A stretch of 64,000 bases of DNA from an uncultured Parabacteroides sp. (GTDB taxonomy: Bacteria > Bacteroidota > Bacteroidia > Bacteroidales > Tannerellaceae), in NCBI GenBank assembly GCA_944325335.1, contig CALUZR010000003.1:1-64000 (forward strand), in the 5' to 3' direction. A program made the position numbers and the translations under genes. Position 1 is the first letter of the stretch. Every line of letters starts with the position of its first letter. The notes under the pieces were generated by a model, which was not told where the DNA came from, made no database searches, and saw only the letters and a list, made by a program, of their open reading frames with translations. Of the stretch, positions 51,101-59,798 are shown piece after piece.

Positions 51101-53618
51101 AAACTTAATCTGTTGGGACGCGATACCTTTGCGATTGGATGCCAAAGGAGAATCGCCCAGTGTTTTGCCTGGCTTTGAAGATGTAACATATCCAACAGAC
51201 TTTATCCCTAATGTACGCCTTGGATTGGAACAAATAGAGAAGGCTAAAGTTGGAAAAGGGAATCCTACAATAAAGATTAGCTTGCGGGATGCCCATTATA
51301 TAAATGAAAGTACAGATCATTTAGGTGTCATGACAAATGGAAGTAACGAGATAAATGAATTGCATTTCGTAGGTTCAACTGATCCAAACTATACGAAGTT
51401 GTTTGATGGAGAGTTTGACAAGCATGCTTATTGCATTGGAAAGATTGTTAACTTGAAAGCAAAGGAAGAACCAACAGAAGTGGATGATAATATGTTGGAA
51501 ATCCAATTCAATTTGGATAAGCAAGAAGAAACGGTTGATGGTTTCCAATTCACGCCCCGTGAAGGTTATTCTTACACGTTCGGTTTCCATTTTGAGGAAA
51601 AGGATGCAAGCAATGATCCAATAGAAGCGGATGCAACTGCAGGAGAGGGTACAAGCGATGATGAAATAAAAGTAGGTTGTTATGGAAGTTCGTTTATAAC
51701 GATGTATGTGGTTCCTAAGTACCAAAAGTGGATAGGCGAAGCAACGGATGATTGTAATAATGATGACAACTGGGCTCGCTCTACGAAAACGGAATTAAAG
51801 AAGGCGGATGGTACTTATACAGATGATGAAGAGGCAGGCGGCTATGCCCCGATGTACTTCACGAACATCACGATTCGGGAAGATAAGCCGCAAATAGAAT
51901 TATACAATGTGCAGAAGTTGACGGATAATAAAACATTAGACCTGTCTACACGTGAAGGCGCGAAAGAGAATATCGAATACGATTTGATGGTTGAGCCGAA
52001 TGAAAACGAAGACGGCTATCATTGCATCCCTTATTATATGAACCGTGTGAACCAAATCCACTTCGAGCCCAACGCCGAGATGCTCCACGCCGAGCTATTG
52101 CAATATGACACGGCATGGGTAGATTATAAGTTGGAAAACGGAAAGTGGCATACGTTGGCCTCTCCGCTCCAAGGCGTAGTGGCTGGGGATTTTTATACGG
52201 ATAGCGATGATGCGACGGAAAAACAGGAATACTTTACTCCAATTACCTTTGTAAATGATGAAAATGACGGCGCAAATAGAGAAAATGACGGCGTGAATTA
52301 CAACAACGACAATATTGAAAATAGCCGCTTCAGTCCTTCTGTTTATCAGCGTGGTTGGGATAAAGAGGCGAAGATGGTTTCTGTTGGAGAAACAGAAGGT
52401 ACATCGCTTGCTATTCAAGGGAATTGGAGTGCCGTATATAATAATGTATATGAAGCATACAATCCGGGTAAAGGTTTTTCTATAAAGGTATTGGATATGC
52501 CAAAGAATAGTAATACAGAAGCTATCTTCCGTTTGCCGAAAAATGACGATTCTTATTCTTACTATGATTCAAAAGGCAATGAGACAGAAACAAGTGCTTC
52601 TTCTATAACACGTGAAGGTGCCGGTAAGTTAAAGATTACAACACCTGAAGAAAATGCAGAAAAAGACGTACTGTTTACAGTTACTGATTTAGAGGCTAAT
52701 GGAAACTATTACTTAGTAGGAAATCCATTTATGGCCTATCTGGATACGAAGAAATTCTTTGAAGCTAATAGTAGTTTGGGTTCAAGCTATTGGTATGTTG
52801 ATGATGATGTACAGAATATTGTTTCGGTGGCAGATGATCAATTATTCTCAACAGATAAGGGAATCAATATCCCGCCTCTCCATTCTTTCTTTGTTCGGAA
52901 GGTGGATGATACAAGCCCTATAACTGTTACCTTCAAAGATGATATGCAGGTCTTAGGCGAAACAAGCAATAAGGAAATAAATGCCAATGCCCTCATCCTA
53001 ACCGTCCAAACCGAAGATGGGAAGACAAGCCGCGCAGCCATTGCCTACGATATGTCGGCCGACAAAGGCTATGCCGCGGACGAGGACGTGGAGTTGTTCT
53101 TGGATTCGAACCTGAGCGACGTCTCGGCGATTTATACCGTAGCAGGCACGATGGCGACCTCCATCAACCGCACGTCGGAGCTCTATAACATCCCGATAGG
53201 TATCTATGGAAATAGTACAGAGATGGTGACATTGTCATTCGTGGGATTGAAGCACTTCAGTAGCGCGGCACTCTATGATGCAGAGAAAAAGACGGAGACG
53301 CCGCTCCGTGAGGGTACGACGTTGACCGTCCCGGCAAGTACGAGCGGACGTTATTTCCTCCGCGCTGGTACACCGACAGGAAATGAAATCCTCGAAGCGG
53401 ACGATATCCAAATCTATGCGCTTTCGGGCAACCGCGTGATGGTAGCTTCGTCGGTACCGCTGAAGGATATCCGCGTCTACAACCTGGGTGGCGTGCTGCT
53501 CAAGCAGGCAATGGCCGGATTCTGCAGCTGCGAGCTTTACCTGCCAGATGGCATCTATATCGTAAAGGTAGAGAATGTGAATAGAGAAATCGAGACCGCG
53601 AAAGTCGTCGTTCGATAA
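48153..53618 (+). CDS. giant secreted protein with type IX secretion-like C-terminal domain
   Basis: 1821 residues. Signal peptide at about 1-23 (cut after IWGQ). The body is very acidic, beta-rich, with no enzyme motif I can name; a lectin/CBM-like stretch is possible near residues 440-620 (WDYAHYRIVTNSNG; ...AGADFAIDDIRVYMA). The C-terminal 75 residues (DIRVYNLGGVLLKQ..., GIYIVKVENV, KVVVR) resemble the T9SS type A sorting domain, so surface delivery or release is likely. Most of the gene is AT-rich, but about 49930-50110 and 52980-53618 are GC-rich like the chromosome, a mosaic look. Confidence 0.78.
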   Translation: MRKIFNISFPLFMLFIAIGEIWGQETEEKVTFEHSQGTLADDYEWVKDQEYYASYDTISNTDDNKTLLQRTHEYTKIIYVEPGKEKQLIPYNIISGMYRNKYFRWFMYEDENNTTWLTDNTDIEDLTFKNDANEEVKTYMPSNAGYIVSEVIPNDEHVYNLNHPTLTSHYCNTNEPYIPTLTLEENDFNNDGSPIKVALDISNEAFTIEETEDGKKSVTEPTLAYRYIFEIRDAGEIMDKITSLDEATKQAYIDGVRRRLYATAGVDFQVRLTLPLSSYYFEDVQGEDETTSGGYLTKGDVTVVVTNEEGETVTDINASIYNTGNWKRILPNELLEISDPKEGTYTVTIKHRNYALDEYEITFLPESEAGMFEPTSNDDNYYKSQTYLDSEVEAGNAQLLGAIDFDGEEYSSHLVEKSNYKYYPAPLLPWSQSSYAWVFNGSYSGWDYAHYRIVTNSNGVPQKTGLTDGKVVYGHGATEGSDDCFLWINVAGDPGKMLDLEWNDPVCPSSRLYLTFWMNEFSNNDETGNVEVTLTGINDEGTDEETRTEIATYITGYIANDGYEIERGTWAQVYFSFITGDEQYDKYVLTINNNAKNSAGADFAIDDIRVYMAAPRARVTQQKLSCGDRTRLRMDLTWDQLLSRMGQEEQTEGGEEEGWVDFCFIDETIYNAYLADHENDPNKYEDAIDSAAIRIGNGTDYNQKFATLYYDLCLTANTKYVAYDQNEEETNSDYTGGSLASANSKKGEDGETRYYFYYSQDEDTKRDILSVDFYADMMYGRNYVMLIRNPDTPDGTPDDDLSSFGYPGQTCAIATNFTVIGQNLIRINGEIVKPEDLNDYCTGQIFNFSVDLQTPQRNGDGSLVVEDGEVQYDTYDETVYFDWFIGTMEEFNKELSDALETLRKDHPDATEADLGDIMPDDTESDLAKAITTIQEYLEEGEEEGIQKRLTLHKETLSIRILENGLNLVVRPIGNVSEEEDEVRNLICWDAIPLRLDAKGESPSVLPGFEDVTYPTDFIPNVRLGLEQIEKAKVGKGNPTIKISLRDAHYINESTDHLGVMTNGSNEINELHFVGSTDPNYTKLFDGEFDKHAYCIGKIVNLKAKEEPTEVDDNMLEIQFNLDKQEETVDGFQFTPREGYSYTFGFHFEEKDASNDPIEADATAGEGTSDDEIKVGCYGSSFITMYVVPKYQKWIGEATDDCNNDDNWARSTKTELKKADGTYTDDEEAGGYAPMYFTNITIREDKPQIELYNVQKLTDNKTLDLSTREGAKENIEYDLMVEPNENEDGYHCIPYYMNRVNQIHFEPNAEMLHAELLQYDTAWVDYKLENGKWHTLASPLQGVVAGDFYTDSDDATEKQEYFTPITFVNDENDGANRENDGVNYNNDNIENSRFSPSVYQRGWDKEAKMVSVGETEGTSLAIQGNWSAVYNNVYEAYNPGKGFSIKVLDMPKNSNTEAIFRLPKNDDSYSYYDSKGNETETSASSITREGAGKLKITTPEENAEKDVLFTVTDLEANGNYYLVGNPFMAYLDTKKFFEANSSLGSSYWYVDDDVQNIVSVADDQLFSTDKGINIPPLHSFFVRKVDDTSPITVTFKDDMQVLGETSNKEINANALILTVQTEDGKTSRAAIAYDMSADKGYAADEDVELFLDSNLSDVSAIYTVAGTMATSINRTSELYNIPIGIYGNSTEMVTLSFVGLKHFSSAALYDAEKKTETPLREGTTLTVPASTSGRYFLRAGTPTGNEILEADDIQIYALSGNRVMVASSVPLKDIRVYNLGGVLLKQAMAGFCSCELYLPDGIYIVKVENVNREIETAKVVVR

Positions 53619-53626
53619 AGGGATAA

Positions 53627-53708
53627 ACACAGAGAGGCACCGAGGCACGGAGGAAATTAGAAGTTAATAATTAGCAATTAAAAGCTCCGTGACTCAGTGT
53701 CTCTGTGT
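53627..53708. terminator. long hairpin after giant gene
   Basis: Imperfect 24-26 base arms from ACACAGAGAGGCACCGAGG words (left) and CTCCGTGACTCAGTGTCTCT (right) with an AT-rich loop. Same family as 8669 and 44739. Confidence 0.75.
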
Positions 53709-53768
53709 GCAAAATACCTAATTACGACATACCTCCAACTTTTAAATAAGCATAAAACGCCCCGAATA

Positions 53769-53800
53769 TTTGGACAATTCGAATGCGTTGCTTATTTTCG
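53769..53800 (+). promoter_or_regulatory. promoter of TPR gene
   Basis: TTTG (53769-53772), 20-bp spacer, TATTTTCG (53793-53800), one mismatch to consensus. The ATG is 34 bases on. Confidence 0.55.
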
Positions 53801-53834
53801 CACACGTTTAAACAAAATAAAAAGGTATTTAACC

Positions 53835-54548
53835 ATGAAAAGAATTGTATTATTAGTCGCATTTTGTTTAGGTATCGGACATGCCTTTGCCCAAGATGCC
53901 GATGCGCTTCGCGATGCAGGCGATGCCGCTTTACAGGCAAAAAATTATCCGGAAGCACTAGCCAAGTATAGTGAATATTTAAAATTGAACGAGTACAAGG
54001 ATACGGTGCGTATTTACAACTGCGCGTTCAGTGCGACCCAAGCCAAGAATTACGAAGAGGCTGCCAAGTATTTCGACATGGCCGTGAACTATGGCTATAA
54101 CTTGGACGCTTCGTATGTGGGCGAGGCTCAGGCTTACCGCAATTTGAACAAGACGGACGAATTCCTCGCTACTGTAGAGGCTGGTTTGAAGGCATTGCCA
54201 GGCGATGCGAACTTAGAGAAGTTGCTCTATTCGTATTGCATCAAGCAGGGACAGGCTGCCAAGAAGAGCGGCGACATCGCTACGGCTACAAAGATGTACA
54301 AGAGCGTACTCCTCGCTTCCAACAAGTCGTATCAGGAAGGCGCGTTGTATAGCCTCGGCGCGATGATTTACAACCAAGGCGCGACTGGTTTGCAGAAAGC
54401 CGACATTTCGGACGCGGAACGCACGAAGTGCTACGACCAGCTGAAGGAAGCTAAAGGTTATCTGGACCAGGCTGTAGCCATCAACGGTAAATTGAAGGCG
54501 AATGCGCAGAAGTTGGTAGATGCGATCACGGCTTCGTTGCCAAAGTAA
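53835..54548 (+). CDS. periplasmic TPR protein
   Basis: 237 residues from MKRIVLLVAFCLGIGHAFAQ, a signal peptide. Three or more TPR-like helix pairs follow (ALRDAGDAALQAKNYPEALAKYSEYLKL; AAKYFDMAVNYG; ...LKEAKGYLDQAVAINGKL). Scaffold for protein contacts in the periplasm; partner unknown. Earlier in-frame ATGs lie upstream of the promoter. Confidence 0.83.
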   Translation: MKRIVLLVAFCLGIGHAFAQDADALRDAGDAALQAKNYPEALAKYSEYLKLNEYKDTVRIYNCAFSATQAKNYEEAAKYFDMAVNYGYNLDASYVGEAQAYRNLNKTDEFLATVEAGLKALPGDANLEKLLYSYCIKQGQAAKKSGDIATATKMYKSVLLASNKSYQEGALYSLGAMIYNQGATGLQKADISDAERTKCYDQLKEAKGYLDQAVAINGKLKANAQKLVDAITASLPK

Positions 54549-54562
54549 TTGAGACGCGACAC

Positions 54563-54604
54563 AAAAAAATCCCCTCCCGGCATTTCGCTGGAAGGGGATT
54601 TTTT
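54563..54604. terminator. bidirectional terminator
   Basis: AAAAATCCCCT pairs with AGGGGATTTTT around CCCGGCATTTCGCTGGA; A run on one side and T run on the other. Serves the convergent TPR and hsp20 genes. Confidence 0.85.
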
Positions 54605-54616
54605 CATGCTTCCTTA

Positions 54617-55051
54617 TCAATGGATTTCGATTACCCGATTGACTTTGGCTTTCTCTTCAGGTGTGCGTTTCGGCAAGTCGATGGTCAAGACGCCGTCGTT
54701 GACGTTGGCTGCGATTTTGTCTTTCTCCACGTCGTCCGGCAAAACCAATGACTGCTGGAATTTGCTGTACGAGAACTCGCGACGCAAGTACTTCTTGTTC
54801 TCTTTGTCTTCCTCTTTGGATTCGTTCTTCTTCTCCATCGTGATGACCAATTCGTTGTCTTCACTCAAGTGGATGTTGAAGTCGTCCTTCGTCATGCCCG
54901 GAGCGGCTACTTCGACTTTGTAGTCTTTATCGCTTTCGATGACGTTGATGGCCGGAGCCGTTGCGTTCATGCGGGGCATCCAATCGTTATCAAAGAAATC
55001 ATTGAAGAAACTCGGTAACCAATTTTGATTGTTGTATTTTCTCGGTGTCAT
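54617..55051 (-). CDS. Hsp20/alpha-crystallin small heat-shock protein
   Basis: 144 residues. Alpha-crystallin domain at about 35-130: YKVEVAAPGMTKDDFNIHL, FSYSKFQQSLVLPDDV, IAANVNDGVLTIDLPKR. ATP-independent holdase that forms oligomers. The N terminus has the motif PSFFNDFFDNDW. Single gene; no clear promoter element was found upstream. Confidence 0.93.
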   Translation of the reverse strand: MTPRKYNNQNWLPSFFNDFFDNDWMPRMNATAPAINVIESDKDYKVEVAAPGMTKDDFNIHLSEDNELVITMEKKNESKEEDKENKKYLRREFSYSKFQQSLVLPDDVEKDKIAANVNDGVLTIDLPKRTPEEKAKVNRVIEIH

Positions 55052-55372
55052 AATACTAAATCTCCTATTTTTTAATTGTTCTTTTACTCATTGTTCGTTC
55101 TGAATCCTTCCGCCTTTCGGTTTCCGAATTCGCTATAGGTTCTGCAAAAGGCGTGCCTCGGGCGGAGGACGCGATGCCTTTTAAACTGGCGGAATCTTCT
55201 TTAAACATACGGGAGGCGGATTTAAACCTGTGCAAACGTTGTTTACCTTTCCGTTTCCCCACCTGACTGACAAGACGGCACGAACATGGACAATCCGGCA
55301 CATCTTCTGCCTTTTCTGCCTGTTTTATGGGGAAATTTGCCTACATTTGTACCCATTTCAAACGAATAGCAG
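55052..55372. other. 321-base intergenic stretch
   Basis: Holds AAAAGGC (55147-55153) able to pair with GCCTTTT (55176-55182), three TTTAAAC words at 55180, 55200 and 55221, three GGCGGA words at 55161, 55188 and 55215, and the promoter TACATTTG at 55342-55349. It could be a decayed short-period array. No gene seen. Confidence 0.4.
55342..55349 (+). promoter_or_regulatory. -7 element of AddB-like gene
   Basis: TACATTTG, 23 bases before the ATG at 55373. Confidence 0.5.
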
Positions 55373-58249
55373 ATGAAACCCTTTTTATATCAAATAGCCG
55401 AGTTGTTTTATGCGGCGTATGGGGCGGAAGTCAGCCAGCTGACCTTCGTCTTCCCCAACCGGCGTGCCGGATTGTTTTTCCAGAAATACCTTTCGGGCCT
55501 CTCCGAGCGGCCGTTGTTCTCCCCGAAGATTGCAACCATCCACGACCTCTTCATGCAACTTTCCGGAAAGCAGGCGGCGGACCGTATCCGGATGCTTTTC
55601 AAGCTCTACGAACTCTATGGGAAGCGGAGCGGTTCGACCGAATCGTTCGACGAGTTCCTCTATTGGGGCGAAATGCTCTTGAACGATTTCGACGACGTGG
55701 ATAAATATATGGTAGACGCGCGGATGCTCTTCCGCAACCTTTCGGACTTGAAGGAGCTGGACGAGGGGCTGGATTTCCTCTCGGAGGAACAGGTGGAGGC
55801 CATCCGCATGTTCTGGTCCTCTTTCTATCCACGGCACGACACGCCGAACCAGCAGCATTTCCTCGAACTTTGGGAAGTCCTTTACGATTTGTACACCGGG
55901 CTCCGCGCCTCGCTCGCGGCCGAAGGGTATGGCTACGAGGGCATGATTTTCCGCGAAGTGGTAGAGGAGTTGGAGCGGGACGGGGAGCGGGAGCTTCCTT
56001 TCCAGCAGGTGGTCTTTGTCGGGTTGAATGCCTTGTCTGTCTCCGAGGAGCGGTTGCTCTTGGCGTTGCAGAAGCGGGGCGTGGCGGATTTCTATTGGGA
56101 TTACGATTCGCCTTTCGTGCGGGATAAGGACAACCGCGCGTCGTTCTTCGCCGAGCGGAACCTCCGTCTGTTTTCTTCGCGAAGGGAGTTGCCGAAGGAG
56201 GAGGCGGTCGAGCCGTCGATCCGCGTGGTGGGCGTCCCGTCGGGCGTTGGGCAAGCGAAGCAGGCGTACCGCGAATTGGAGCATTGGACGACGCAGGGCG
56301 CGTTCGACGAGGAGTCGGCGCTCCGGACGGCCATCGTCCTGCCCGACGAGCAGCTGCTCGTTCCCGTCTTGCGTTCCATCCCCGAGTCCATCCAGCATAT
56401 CAACGTGACGATGGGTTATCCGCTTTCAGCGACGCCCGTGGCCTCACTCGTGGAGCAGCTCCTTTCGTTGCAGCGGAACGTGCGGTACCGCGACGGGCAA
56501 CCGATGTATTATTTCCGCGACGTGCTCCCGCTCTTGAACCATCCTTATGTCATGGCGGCCCGCCAGGAGCGGGTGGCGGCCTGGCTCCGGCAAATCACGG
56601 CAGAGAACCGCATTTACATCCGCCCGGAGGAGGTGGCCGACGATGATTTCCTCTCCGTCCTCTTCACGCCGGTGCAGGACGCGACGGCTTTCTCGGACTA
56701 TTTGATCCGCATCTTGGAAACTTTGAACCGCCACCTGCGCCGCGACGACGAGGAAGAGGACGAGGCCGCCCAGACAGCGCGCGACGTGGAGCAGGAGTTC
56801 GTCTTCCATTACTTCGCCACGGTGAACCGCATGAAGGAGGTGATGCGCGAGGCACACGTCGAGATGCGCATCGACACCTACTTCCGCCTCCTGAAGAAGA
56901 TGGTGGAGCTCGTGACGATCCCCTTCGAGGGCGAGCCGCTCTCCGGCCTGCAGGTGATGGGCGTCTTGGAGACCCGCGCGCTCGATTTCGACCGCCTCGT
57001 CATCCTCTCGATGAACGATGGCACCTTTCCCGCCAAGCGCGCCGCCAATACCTTCATCCCCTATAACCTCCGCCGCGGCTTCGGCCTCCCGACCTACGAA
57101 CACCAGGACAGCATCTGGGCGTACCATTTCTACCGCCTCCCCCGCCGCGCCCGCGAGGTGGTGTTGCTCTACGACACGCGCAGCACCGGGCTGCAGACGG
57201 GCGAGGTGAGCCGCTTCGTCTACCAACTGCGTTACCATTACCGCCTCCCGCTCAGCGAGCAACTGGTGGTTTACGACGTCTCCTCGTCGGCCGTCCCGCC
57301 CATCGTGGTGCAGAAGGGGGAGGCCGTCCTGCGCCGGTTGGCCGATTTCCGCGAAGGGGGCGGACGGGGTCTTTCGGCCAGCGCCATCAACACCTACCTC
57401 GATTGCCCGCTGCGCTTCTATTTTGAATATGTGGAGCAAATCCGCGAAGAGGACGAGGTGAGCGAGACCATCGAGAGCAACACCTTCGGCAGCATCCTGC
57501 ACAAGGTGATGGAGGAGCTCTACGCGCCGTTCCGCGGCCGCATGGTGACGGCCGACGTGCTGAAGCAGTTGCGCGCAGACCGTGCGCTCCTCACCGGGAC
57601 CATCGCCCGCGCCTTTGCCGAGGTCTTTTTCCATACCGAGACGGTGCGCGCGCTCGAGGGGCAGAATTTCCTCGTCGGCGAGATGATCCGCAAGTACGTG
57701 GAGCGGACCCTGGAGCGCGACGCCGCCCTCGCGCCCTTCCGTTATGTCGATTCCGAGCGGGCCATCCAGGCGCTCTTCCCGTTGGGCAGCGGCGCGCGCG
57801 TCCAGCTCAAGGGGTTCATCGACCGTATCGACGCGCCCGCGTCGGGCCTCCGCATCGTGGATTACAAGACGGGCAGCGGGACGTTGGTGTTCGACACCGT
57901 GGCCTCGCTCTTCGACCGCACGCTCGCCGACCGCCCCAAGGCCGTCTTCCAGGTCTTCCTCTACGCCTGGATGTACCGCCGGCAGCCGGACTATGCGGGC
58001 GGCTCCCTCCAGCCGGCCATCTATTTCACGAAGGCGCTGTTCCAAGACCCGTTCGAACCGGCCGTCCAGCAGCATGTGGCCCGCGGGAAGGTGGAACGCG
58101 TGGCGGATTTCTCTGCCTACGAAGCCGAGTTTGCCGAAGCGCTCCGCACGTGCCTCGACGAACTGTTCGACCCCGCCGTGCCCTTCGCGCAGACCGAGAC
58201 GGGAAAAGCCTGTGGCTATTGCCCTTTCGCGTGCCTATGCGGCAAATAA
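55373..58249 (+). CDS. AddB-like helicase-nuclease subunit with PD-(D/E)XK domain
   Basis: 958 residues. N-terminal UvrD-like fold (VSQLTFVFPNRRAGLFFQKYL) without a clear Walker A, as in AddB proteins where the helicase is degenerate. The C-terminal nuclease starts near residue 665: LSASAINTYLDCPLRFYFEY, then GFIDRIDA and IVDYKTGSG (Asp...Asp-Tyr-Lys core). The final CGYCPFACLC with the earlier DCPLRF cysteine gives the four-cysteine Fe-S staple of AddB. Repairs double-strand breaks with an AddA partner not in this window. Very GC-rich by eye. Confidence 0.87.
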   Translation: MKPFLYQIAELFYAAYGAEVSQLTFVFPNRRAGLFFQKYLSGLSERPLFSPKIATIHDLFMQLSGKQAADRIRMLFKLYELYGKRSGSTESFDEFLYWGEMLLNDFDDVDKYMVDARMLFRNLSDLKELDEGLDFLSEEQVEAIRMFWSSFYPRHDTPNQQHFLELWEVLYDLYTGLRASLAAEGYGYEGMIFREVVEELERDGERELPFQQVVFVGLNALSVSEERLLLALQKRGVADFYWDYDSPFVRDKDNRASFFAERNLRLFSSRRELPKEEAVEPSIRVVGVPSGVGQAKQAYRELEHWTTQGAFDEESALRTAIVLPDEQLLVPVLRSIPESIQHINVTMGYPLSATPVASLVEQLLSLQRNVRYRDGQPMYYFRDVLPLLNHPYVMAARQERVAAWLRQITAENRIYIRPEEVADDDFLSVLFTPVQDATAFSDYLIRILETLNRHLRRDDEEEDEAAQTARDVEQEFVFHYFATVNRMKEVMREAHVEMRIDTYFRLLKKMVELVTIPFEGEPLSGLQVMGVLETRALDFDRLVILSMNDGTFPAKRAANTFIPYNLRRGFGLPTYEHQDSIWAYHFYRLPRRAREVVLLYDTRSTGLQTGEVSRFVYQLRYHYRLPLSEQLVVYDVSSSAVPPIVVQKGEAVLRRLADFREGGGRGLSASAINTYLDCPLRFYFEYVEQIREEDEVSETIESNTFGSILHKVMEELYAPFRGRMVTADVLKQLRADRALLTGTIARAFAEVFFHTETVRALEGQNFLVGEMIRKYVERTLERDAALAPFRYVDSERAIQALFPLGSGARVQLKGFIDRIDAPASGLRIVDYKTGSGTLVFDTVASLFDRTLADRPKAVFQVFLYAWMYRRQPDYAGGSLQPAIYFTKALFQDPFEPAVQQHVARGKVERVADFSAYEAEFAEALRTCLDELFDPAVPFAQTETGKACGYCPFACLCGK

Positions 58250-58257
58250 AACGGTAA

Positions 58258-58540
58258 AATCTTTGACCTTTTGTCGACAAGAAGCAAACGGCAGTAATAC
58301 TATCTTTGACTTTTTGTCGACAAGAGGCAAAAAGAAGTAATATACACTTTGACTTTTTGTGTACAACAAGCAAACGGCGGTAATACACACTTTGACTTCT
58401 TGTTGACAGAATGCAAAAGAAGTAACGCGCGCTTTGACTTTTTGTGTACAATAAGCAAACAGCGCTGACATACACTTTGACTTCTTGTCGACAAAATGCA
58501 AAAGAAGCAACACGCGCTTTGATTTTTTGGAAACAAGAAG
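58258..58540. repeat. seven 42-43-bp units around TTGTCGACAA palindromes
   Basis: Palindromes (TTGTCGACAA, TTGTGTACAA and variants) begin at 58271, 58314, 58357, 58400, 58442, 58485 and 58527. Each is preceded by CTTTGACTTTT. The sequence after each palindrome alternates between two types (AAACGGC.. and AAAAGAAG..), so there is a super-period of about 86 bp. It starts 9 bases after the AddB-like stop and ends before the promoter of the HTH gene, filling the 347-base gap 58250-58596. Confidence 0.92.
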
Positions 58541-58573
58541 TCAAAAATAATTGCATATTCAGGCTAAAACGAA

Positions 58574-58581
58574 TACCTTTG
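58574..58581 (+). promoter_or_regulatory. -7 element of HTH gene
   Basis: TACCTTTG with ATTG 20 bp upstream (58550-58553), 16 bases before the ATG at 58597. Confidence 0.6.
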
Positions 58582-58596
58582 CAGAAAACAACCGAT

Positions 58597-59076
58597 ATGG
58601 AACCTGTAAAATTCAAACAAATCAGTGTAGATGATCTTTACGTCTCGATTATCATCGCGAAAAAGGCGACGGACGAGCGGGGATGGACGGGCATGGAGCC
58701 TGTCGAGAAGAAGGTAATCAGCACGGGAAACGTGGTGATGGACGCGATAGGCCGCCTCCTGGCTGCCGATTGTAGTTTGCGGCCCGCGGATTTGGCCCAG
58801 TTGTTGGGGACGAACCGGATTGTCGTCAACGGCATGTTTTGCCTCTTCACGGGGATGATGACGGAGGATTTCCTGATGGCTTACCGGATAAAGCGGCTGA
58901 AGGAATGGCTGGCGTACACCGACGTTTCGACCAAGGAGGCGGCCCTTCGGAGCGGGTTCGCGTCGGAAGCCGTCGTGGGGCGCCTTTTCCAGAAAAGGCT
59001 GAAAACGACGCCGGGGAAGTACCGCAAACGGTACCAGCCGAAGAACGTGCGCGAGCTGTACCAATGGGCGGAATAG
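58597..59076 (+). CDS. AraC-type helix-turn-helix protein
   Basis: 159 residues from MEPVKFKQISVDDL. The C-terminal half is an AraC-family double HTH: LRPADLAQLLGTNRIVVNGMF (first) and TKEAALRSGFASEAVVGRLFQKRLKTTPGKYRKRY (second, with the GF...F..FKK...TP..YR pattern). There is no recognisable ligand-binding domain; the N-terminal 60 residues are short and charged. The array at 58258 lies directly upstream of its promoter. Confidence 0.8.
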   Translation: MEPVKFKQISVDDLYVSIIIAKKATDERGWTGMEPVEKKVISTGNVVMDAIGRLLAADCSLRPADLAQLLGTNRIVVNGMFCLFTGMMTEDFLMAYRIKRLKEWLAYTDVSTKEAALRSGFASEAVVGRLFQKRLKTTPGKYRKRYQPKNVRELYQWAE

Positions 59077-59087
59077 CGGGGCGGGCG

Positions 59088-59792
59088 TCAGAGGTTGAGC
59101 CCGAGCGAGAAACTGAGGAGGTTCGTGCGCCGCTCGTAGAGGAGCGTGTGGGGCGTGGCGGCGCCGGGTTCGGTCCACGTGAAGGTGGAGCGGATGTTGT
59201 GCAGCCCGAACTCGTAGGAGAAATCGAGGAAGAGGCGGCCGATGGTGACGCCCACCGCGGCGACGAAGTTGAACGCATAGGGGATGTTGTTCCCCTCGAA
59301 GCGGAAACCGGAGGCCGCGCCCCCGAAACCGTACCGGCTCCGGTATTGGTAGATGGCTTTCGGCCCAAACTTGACGTTGAGCCCGTAAGGCGCCTCGCGG
59401 ACGATATGATAACCCACGAGCACCGGCACCTCCAGCGAATTGACCTCTTCCTCCAGGTTGGCATCCGAGAGGGCATCGCTGCTGCCCGTCGCGTCCGGGA
59501 GGCTGAAGCGCACCTCGGCGTTCGTGCGATACCAGCTGGCGCTCGGCTGGATGAAGAAGCGGTTGAAATTGACAGAGAGCGTAACGGCAGCGAGGTAGCC
59601 CACGCGGTAATGGACGCGGCGGTTCGGGAGGTCCGCGCCGTCGAGCGTAAAGGTGTGGATGAGGGGGAAGGCGGAGTTGAAGCCCACCCGCGCGCTGAAG
59701 TCGAGCGGCCGTTCGTGCGATTGCATGATGCCTTGCGCCCAGACCGCAGTCCCGGCGAGCCACATACAGCCGATGAACAACCACTTCTTCAT
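59088..59792 (-). CDS. PorT-like outer-membrane beta-barrel protein
   Basis: 234 residues with a signal peptide (about 1-20, cut after VWAQ). Alternating strands (FSARVGFNSAFPL, VGYLAAVTLSVNF, FFIQPSASWYRT, VPVLVGYHIV, LNVKFGPKAIYQY, NLLSFSLGLNL) fit the PorT/outer-membrane beta-barrel family. Last gene after the flavin reductase (6-base gap) in the pyrB operon. Confidence 0.8.
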   Translation of the reverse strand: MKKWLFIGCMWLAGTAVWAQGIMQSHERPLDFSARVGFNSAFPLIHTFTLDGADLPNRRVHYRVGYLAAVTLSVNFNRFFIQPSASWYRTNAEVRFSLPDATGSSDALSDANLEEEVNSLEVPVLVGYHIVREAPYGLNVKFGPKAIYQYRSRYGFGGAASGFRFEGNNIPYAFNFVAAVGVTIGRLFLDFSYEFGLHNIRSTFTWTEPGAATPHTLLYERRTNLLSFSLGLNL

Positions 59793-59798
59793 GGTACG

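Noticed and set aside
55161..55241. Short-period array of TTTAAAC and GGCGGA words
   Set aside because: The two words have different spacings (20-21 and 27), so a common unit is not supported; kept only as a note on the gap.
56444..58075. 543-codon minus-strand open frame
   Set aside because: Antisense to the AddB-like gene in very GC-rich sequence; composition typical of a shadow frame.
58258..58540. CRISPR array
   Set aside because: The intervals between palindromes are themselves repeated, not unique spacers, and no cas genes are present.
58026..58616. Minus-strand open frame with repeated KSQS/CRQEVK peptides
   Set aside because: Produced by the 43-bp array and the antisense of the AddB-like gene; unit lengths of 42 and 43 break any coding repeat.
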